Source: Rhabditoides inermis
Lineage: Eukaryota; Nematoda; Chromadorea; Rhabditida; Rhabditidae
Reading direction: 5' to 3'
Length of the DNA stretch: 64,000 nt
NCBI GenBank assembly: GCA_963966185.1
Contig: CAWZYM010000448.1
Location: forward strand, 114,922-178,921
Each line of letters begins with the position of its first letter. Positions within the stretch are counted from its first letter, which is position 1. The notes below the pieces were generated by a model. The model was not told the origin of the DNA, did not search any database, and was given only the letters and a program-made list of their open reading frames with translations. Below, in pieces: positions 59,801 to 64,000 of this stretch. A program made the position numbers and the translations under genes.

Positions 59801-62088
59801 TTTTTGGTCGTTATGAGATGCCGTAGTACAATTTCAGTTTCTTTTTCCTTTTCGTAAATGGCGTATGTTTCATTTGCGTTGTTGACTGCATTTTTAACGT
59901 GATCATATCCTAGCTCTTTATTAAGAGTGATTAGATATAACTTCTTACAAGTTATTGCATAATTTCCGGATGCTTTATCAATACAAGTGATAACAAAATC
60001 AGTGTGTAGTTTCTTTATTTCTTGTGTGCAGTTAATTATATTAGTGTTAGAATGTTCGATATTAGATTTTAATTTTTCTAGCCTGGTAGAAAGTTTTGTA
60101 TTTACTAACTCTTTCAGTAGTCTTAGTTTTTAATTGCGAATTAGCGCTCACTTCCGGTCACCCTATTGTGACGCTCACTTCCGGTCACCCCTATCTTCGT
60201 TTCTTTCCTCTATTTTTCTTTTTTGGTAGATCTAACTTCAAACAATTGTAAGGCTGATTTTTAATTTTACAGTCTGTGGTGTTGAGTTCAGATATATTTC
60301 CAAATCCTTTGATTTGATCATTCAAGCCGTACGGATATGCAGTATTAAGTAATCTGATCCATTGCACTTCTTTATCCAATAAAACAGTCTTCTGAGAGTT
60401 TTCAGGTAAATTGTCCAAAACAATGATTCTGAAATCTTCGCTGCAATGATCGCTCGTTTGAAAATGCTTACAAAGATATGTGTGATATTTATTGTATTTA
60501 ATTGATGTCCTGTGTTCTCCCATTCTTATTTTGAGTGTCCTCGTTGTTTCTCCGACATATTGCACATTACAAATGTTACATTCAATTAGGTAAATTAAGT
60601 TTTTCGATTGACAATTAGCACTTCCTTCTTTCATAGTTGTACAATTCAGATTTGTAGCATAACTGGTTACCTTATTTGTGAATTGTATTTTAGGACATAT
60701 TTTACATCTTCCGTTTCCACAAGGGTTTACAGTGACAGTATTAGATTCAGGCAGATCCACTCTCAATCCAGACGGCTCCCGCACACATTTCATTTTCTGA
60801 TTATAGTAATAGGGGGTTCGAGTGGGGTGTGTGTTCGCCGACTGTAAGGCTGTCGTAGCCGCGTTTGATAAGGGGTGAGGATTCGCAACTGCTTAGGGTC
60901 CAGGTGACCTAATACAATTACACTCTTCCCAGCGACATTGTCATATGACATAAGGTATTCATTCTAGTTCTCAGCTTCTCATAGTACACAAGCTGAGGAG
61001 TACCGTATCCTCAATGTACCGTACCCCTCCCCTCTCCCCTACCGTACCTTCTTGCCTCCCGTGCGCAGCTCCACTGGCTCGTGCACCTCTGCATGGTGCG
61101 AGTGACCGAGCTGCAAACAACATAAATATAGTATTTTAAAAGAAATCGATATAACCGAACTTTCACTGTACTGTGTATTCTCGAATTCCAGCAACAAAAT
61201 GCTAGTGTGAAAACACGCTAAAACCACTGATGCCACTGTCTTCTATCCCTAACTTCCCCACCTGTCCGCTATCGGCCCGTCCGCATCCCCACACTCTGCC
61301 GTCGTCCGACAGAAACAGAGAGTGAGAAGACGACATCGAGACGTCGACAACCTCAAACGCATACACCATGTTTAAGTTTATCCGTTTTTATGCATGTACT
61401 CTTGCTTTCTCCTGTCCGATCAAAAGATGCTAGTCAGAATATGAGAAAGAGAGTGGATGATGTGAGAGCACGTACCTGTGTTCGGTCCTTTCCCACCCGC
61501 ACCCTCCTCCCTCTGTGCACTTCCTTGTCGGTCGGAACACCCAGCATTCCGTGTCGATTCGCGCCCAGAGAAACCACGTGCATGGATGCTGTAATGAGGC
61601 CATAGAAGTACTATACATGTACTATTTCACTGCATGAGCATGACTGTCATTTTGCCACAAAAAACGTGAGCTCATCAGCGAGCCGTATGTGTATTAATTT
61701 TCACATCCACACCACTTCTCGATGTAAGTTATAATAACTAAGGAACAACGAGAGCACCCACTCCTCTCTGTGTGCTGCTTCTTCTCCATCTGCTCCTTCT
61801 CCTCCTCATCCTCTTCGTCCCACTGCTCCCACTGCTCCTTTGTCTGCTCGGTCTCCTCCTCTCTTTTCGCTCCTCGAACATGTCCAAACATGTCGTTGAG
61901 AAGAGTGTTGTAGGGTAGACCGTTCGAACTGAAAAAAACACGTTTGTAGGGCGTACGGAAGTGAAATCTTCTTGAAGCAAAATAATAAAACTGAACTGAC
62001 AACTGCCAATAATTATACCCACCCAGCCTGATCGCTCCTCTCCTTCATGAGCAACAGCGGAGTGAGCCAGCGAGAGGAGGAGAGCTAC
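50842..62088 (-). CDS. ibtk: IBTK homologue (RCC1 repeats, BTB domains), about 25 exons, 5' end incomplete
   Basis: Vertebrate IBTK inhibits Bruton tyrosine kinase and acts as a CUL3 substrate adaptor. From the 5' side: 62027-62088 joins in phase to 61761-61927 (AGSNGLPYNTLLNDMFGHVR), then RCC1-like blades at 61474-61589 (MHVVSLGANRHGMLG), 61262-61370 (SHSLFLSDDGRVWGCGRADS) and 61048-61110, then 58127-58180 (VYAVLALDGCSYFVHQF) and 57961-58035 (GGLVMMGVMGDASAFGDGTG). Small exons follow (LLIYFDRSRGEVFYRAQERG; VVQAQFTQKQALLLTKEEK). A BTB fold spans 55400-54710 (RWLLEAHSEYVHI; LRFVDVLLCRERAERLGVAE; LLSALSIADQYMFPRVMVDC). Ser/Pro/Glu-rich sequence precedes the diagnostic tail RRPLAYLQIEETAMQELLV (51161-51242) and VERHNATQSFWNHG-stop (50842-50937), which matches the IBTK C-terminus. 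Ankyrin repeats, N-terminal in vertebrates, were not recognised. A Penelope-like element sits in the intron between 58180 and 61048. Confidence 0.8.
52494..52640. repeat. GGGAGA/GGAAGA hexamer array in an IBTK intron
   Basis: About 145 bases of GGGAGA and GGAAGA units on the plus strand. They give Arg/Gly and Ser/Pro open frames that are not genes. Confidence 0.9.
58642..60130 (-). pseudogene. Penelope-like reverse transcriptase, interrupted by one in-frame TAG
   Basis: The frame runs from about 60130 (KLRLLKELVNTKLSTRLEKL) through LPKIYAIPKMHKTPIKFRF and FTADFSSLFTN, then a TAG at 59470-59472, and continues in the same frame with PHSIVKQNLFELIELCF, FKQISGIPQGNNASPMIADL, the catalytic box FRYMDDILVIYN, LTLEQTNTDPNKTVFLDLNI and a final FMEFINFVTG. 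Apart from that stop, and the phase change from the GIY-YIG frame, it is intact, suggesting a fairly young copy. Confidence 0.85.
60191..60793 (-). CDS. GIY-YIG endonuclease domain of the Penelope-like element, 200 codons
   Basis: Contains a Cys cluster (NPCGNGRCKICP), the GIY-YIG core as LIYLIECNICNVQYVGETTR, then TLKIRMGEHRTSIK with the family Arg, CKHFQTSDHCSEDFRI, and an Glu in LLDKEVQWIRLLNTAYPYGL. The usual GIY is LIY and the YIG is YVG. A basic tail KKKNRGKKRR ends at a stop. A 24-base unit (CGCTCACTTCCGGTCACCC) is tandemly repeated just downstream (60147-60190), and the following reverse transcriptase frame is in a different phase. Confidence 0.85.
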   Translation of the reverse strand: MKCVREPSGLRVDLPESNTVTVNPCGNGRCKICPKIQFTNKVTSYATNLNCTTMKEGSANCQSKNLIYLIECNICNVQYVGETTRTLKIRMGEHRTSIKYNKYHTYLCKHFQTSDHCSEDFRIIVLDNLPENSQKTVLLDKEVQWIRLLNTAYPYGLNDQIKGFGNISELNTTDCKIKNQPYNCLKLDLPKKKNRGKKRR

Positions 62089-62547
62089 AAGAAAAGCAAG
62101 GTGCAAACAAGCAACGCCCAGCACTCACAAGGGACGAGGTACTATACATATACATTACGGCAATGCTTCCGGGCCACTATGAACACACCTCACACCACAC
62201 AGCAGGGCAAGGTGGGTTGTGGGTTAGGTGGGAGAGGATAGCATACCGTAATACGCTCTATGTACTACGATACTCAACATAAGCAAAGAATCCGGTAATC
62301 CTTTAAAGATGACCTCACTCCATATAACACTACATAGTGAAGAAAATCATTATCGAAATGGATAACGCATGAATATATACTTCATCACGATTACAATTTA
62401 AACCCTATTGTTTTGCAATCGGCTTATCCATATACATATGAAACTTATCCGAAACACGATGTATATGCTTCTTCAGTGTAACAATTCAAAGTTACGGAAA
62501 GTGGACTAATCCAAGATAGGAACTGATGTATGGATGTGTAACCCACC

Positions 62548-63213
62548 GCACTGATGACATGTCGTCTCTCCACTGGGTACTGCCCACGTAGTGGTCCATC
62601 AACTCGTTCGCAGCCTCTCGCAGGGAACAGAAGTCAAGCGAGCATTCCATGTCCTGACCAGGAATATCGTTATACCTTATTTGTTGTTTGTTGTCATAAC
62701 TAAATAGTAAAATATGACTATATCTATGAAAAAAGGTTCACCTTCATGAGCCTGAGGTACACGACAGGTGAGTGCTGTCTGTTCATCTGCCGACGGAGGC
62801 GGGAGCAGGCAAGCAACCAGATCTGAACACATAGTTCACATCAATCATAAAATAAAAGAATTGTGAAGCTGCAACTCCAATGAGCGGAATGCATATATCA
62901 TTTTCCTTACTAAAGGATAAAAGAGAAATTTAACATTTCACCCAACAAACTTATCAAATATATACCAATCAACGTTTGCATGATTGCATGCAAAAACATA
63001 CAAAACATCACACCTCAGCATCGTAGGGCAGGGCGGAGATTCTGCCCGAGAGAAGACGAGTCTGAAAACAACAACGTCAGCATGTCAACAACAAATACAC
63101 GAAGAAGGTAGTGTGGATGAGGCACGGACGATGAGGTGGTGGGCGAGGTGCTGGACGCGCAGCGCGTGCTGCTGCTGCTGCTGATGAGCAGCCGACATCA
63201 CATCCACAACCTG
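62548..63213 (-). other. further minus-strand exons upstream of the IBTK-like region
   Basis: Four exon-like segments with acceptor and donor sites: about 63130-63213 (VVDVMSAAHQQQQQHALRVQ), about 63014-63062 (TRLLSGRISALPYDAE), 62743-62823 (IWLLACSRLRRQMNRQHSPV) and 62548-62652 (DMECSLDFCSLREAANELMD). They are likely the N-terminal part of the IBTK homologue, but the phase into 62088 does not match without another exon, and no ankyrin motif is seen. They could belong to a separate upstream gene. Confidence 0.45.
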
Positions 63214-64000
63214 CACGGATAAAGGGGTTACGTGAGCAACAAACAAACAATGATTCAATCTGCAGATTCTTCTGCAATAATATGGTTTCAACAACCAACA
63301 CAATTCATAACTTGCACCTCGCAAAATGTTTTACACCAAATACGTTTCACGATTTCTACAAAAGACGGTAATTATATACAATATTAATATGGTTGATTTT
63401 GAGATAGGCATTCCTATTCCTATAATATTGTAGTATGCGTAAAATCAGAACAATGATTAATTGAGCAAAACAAGTAACAACAAACTAAACAAAAACAAAA
63501 TACCTTTCTTAAAATTGTGTAGAACTCCGCAGTTATCACTGACACCACATATGTGCACAATGGTGCACAACTCTAGAGATAAATATGATATTCATCTGGT
63601 GTCTCTGGAGTTAGAGGAAAATTCTGATCCACAAAGTCTATTAAATTTACGAAACCCTAGCGGATACCTAAATATATAATCGAAGGAGATGTTGACGAAC
63701 CTGGAGACAACCAAACTCCGGTTGATTCACAGATGCTTGGAGTTGCAGGTGACATTATATGGAGTTGCAGGTGACATATACGGCGTGGCAGCGGGGTGAG
63801 TGAAGAATCATTGATCGCGGATAATTCATAATGTATGACCACACTGAGCACACATCACCTGATATTTATCCTATCTCTATCATCATTCTCTCTTTTCCCC
63901 CTCTTCCATCTTTTTATTCTAGTGTTGTGATATTGTGTCAAGTATGCGTTAAATGAAGATAAAATAATAGTATTATGCCAGAGTATGCCTAACAAAAGTA
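63214..64000. other. unassigned right end
   Basis: AT-rich sequence with no exon I can support. A short duplicated segment (GGAGTTGCAGGTGACAT at about 63739 and 63761) is present. First exons of the minus-strand gene may lie here or beyond the window. Confidence 0.35.

Larger units (their letters stand above)
58300..60890 (-). mobile_element. Penelope-like retroelement with upstream GIY-YIG domain, decayed
   Basis: On the minus strand a GIY-YIG frame (60191-60793) lies upstream of a reverse transcriptase frame (58642 to about 60130). This order is the reverse of canonical Penelope elements and is the order described for the permuted Naiad/Chlamys clade. The whole copy lies in an intron of the IBTK homologue, in the same orientation. 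End points are approximate; the 3' part (58300-58640) is non-coding with GA-rich and GCGAGAG-like sequence. No target-site duplication was found by eye. Confidence 0.75.

Overview
This is a eukaryotic, almost certainly animal and most likely nematode, window. The genes are split into exons of about 50-200 bases by many introns. Acceptors are of the TTTCAG, TTGCAG or TTTTAG type, and several start codons sit directly behind an acceptor-like motif with no upstream exon (12808, 27747, 38439, 43047), as expected for trans-splicing. The aspartyl protease, the aldo-keto reductase, an RTE-type LINE and a Penelope-like element fit this. The genus cannot be told from sequence alone. Exon models were built by hand from splice signals, reading phase and family similarity. 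Where exon lengths summed to a whole number of codons, this is stated.

Layout. 0.9-11.0 kb, minus: an EHBP1 homologue (NT-C2, CH and bMERB-like domains; endosomal recycling adaptor). 12.8-14.9 kb, plus: an LRPAP1/RAP homologue, an ER chaperone for LDL-receptor-family proteins, ending HGEL. 15.6-17.0 kb, plus: a 69-residue CxxC protein of unknown role. 17.4-20.6 kb, minus: a complete secreted pepsin-fold protein that keeps the first catalytic motif but has NSA in place of the second DTG. 22.3-24.8 kb, plus: an unknown protein with one membrane segment and a His-rich stretch. It seems to have taken up a copy of one exon of the neighbouring protease gene. 25.5-27.7 kb, minus: an aldo-keto reductase. 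28.4-42.0 kb is repeat-rich: a dispersed repeat in two copies, one carrying a nested insertion, a 1.3 kb terminal-inverted-repeat element, a possible tRNA-derived SINE, a decayed RTE retrotransposon, and long GT, GA and CCACAC arrays. A small zinc-finger gene lies among them at 38.4-39.6 kb. 43.0-49.1 kb, plus: a 16-exon gene with a transposase-like core, a PHD-like finger and an acidic tail, broken by one extra base. 49.2-50.1 kb: five copies of a 171-base tandem repeat. 50.8-62.1 kb, minus: an IBTK homologue (RCC1 repeats, BTB domains, conserved C-terminus) with a Penelope-like element in one intron. Further minus-strand exons continue to 63.2 kb.

The host genes do not form one pathway. EHBP1 and RAP both belong to membrane and receptor trafficking, but their divergent placement alone does not show a link. 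The most unusual points are the protease exon reused out of frame in a neighbour, the protease-like protein without its second catalytic aspartate, the transposase-like gene with a PHD finger, and the Penelope-like element with its GIY-YIG domain ahead of the reverse transcriptase.
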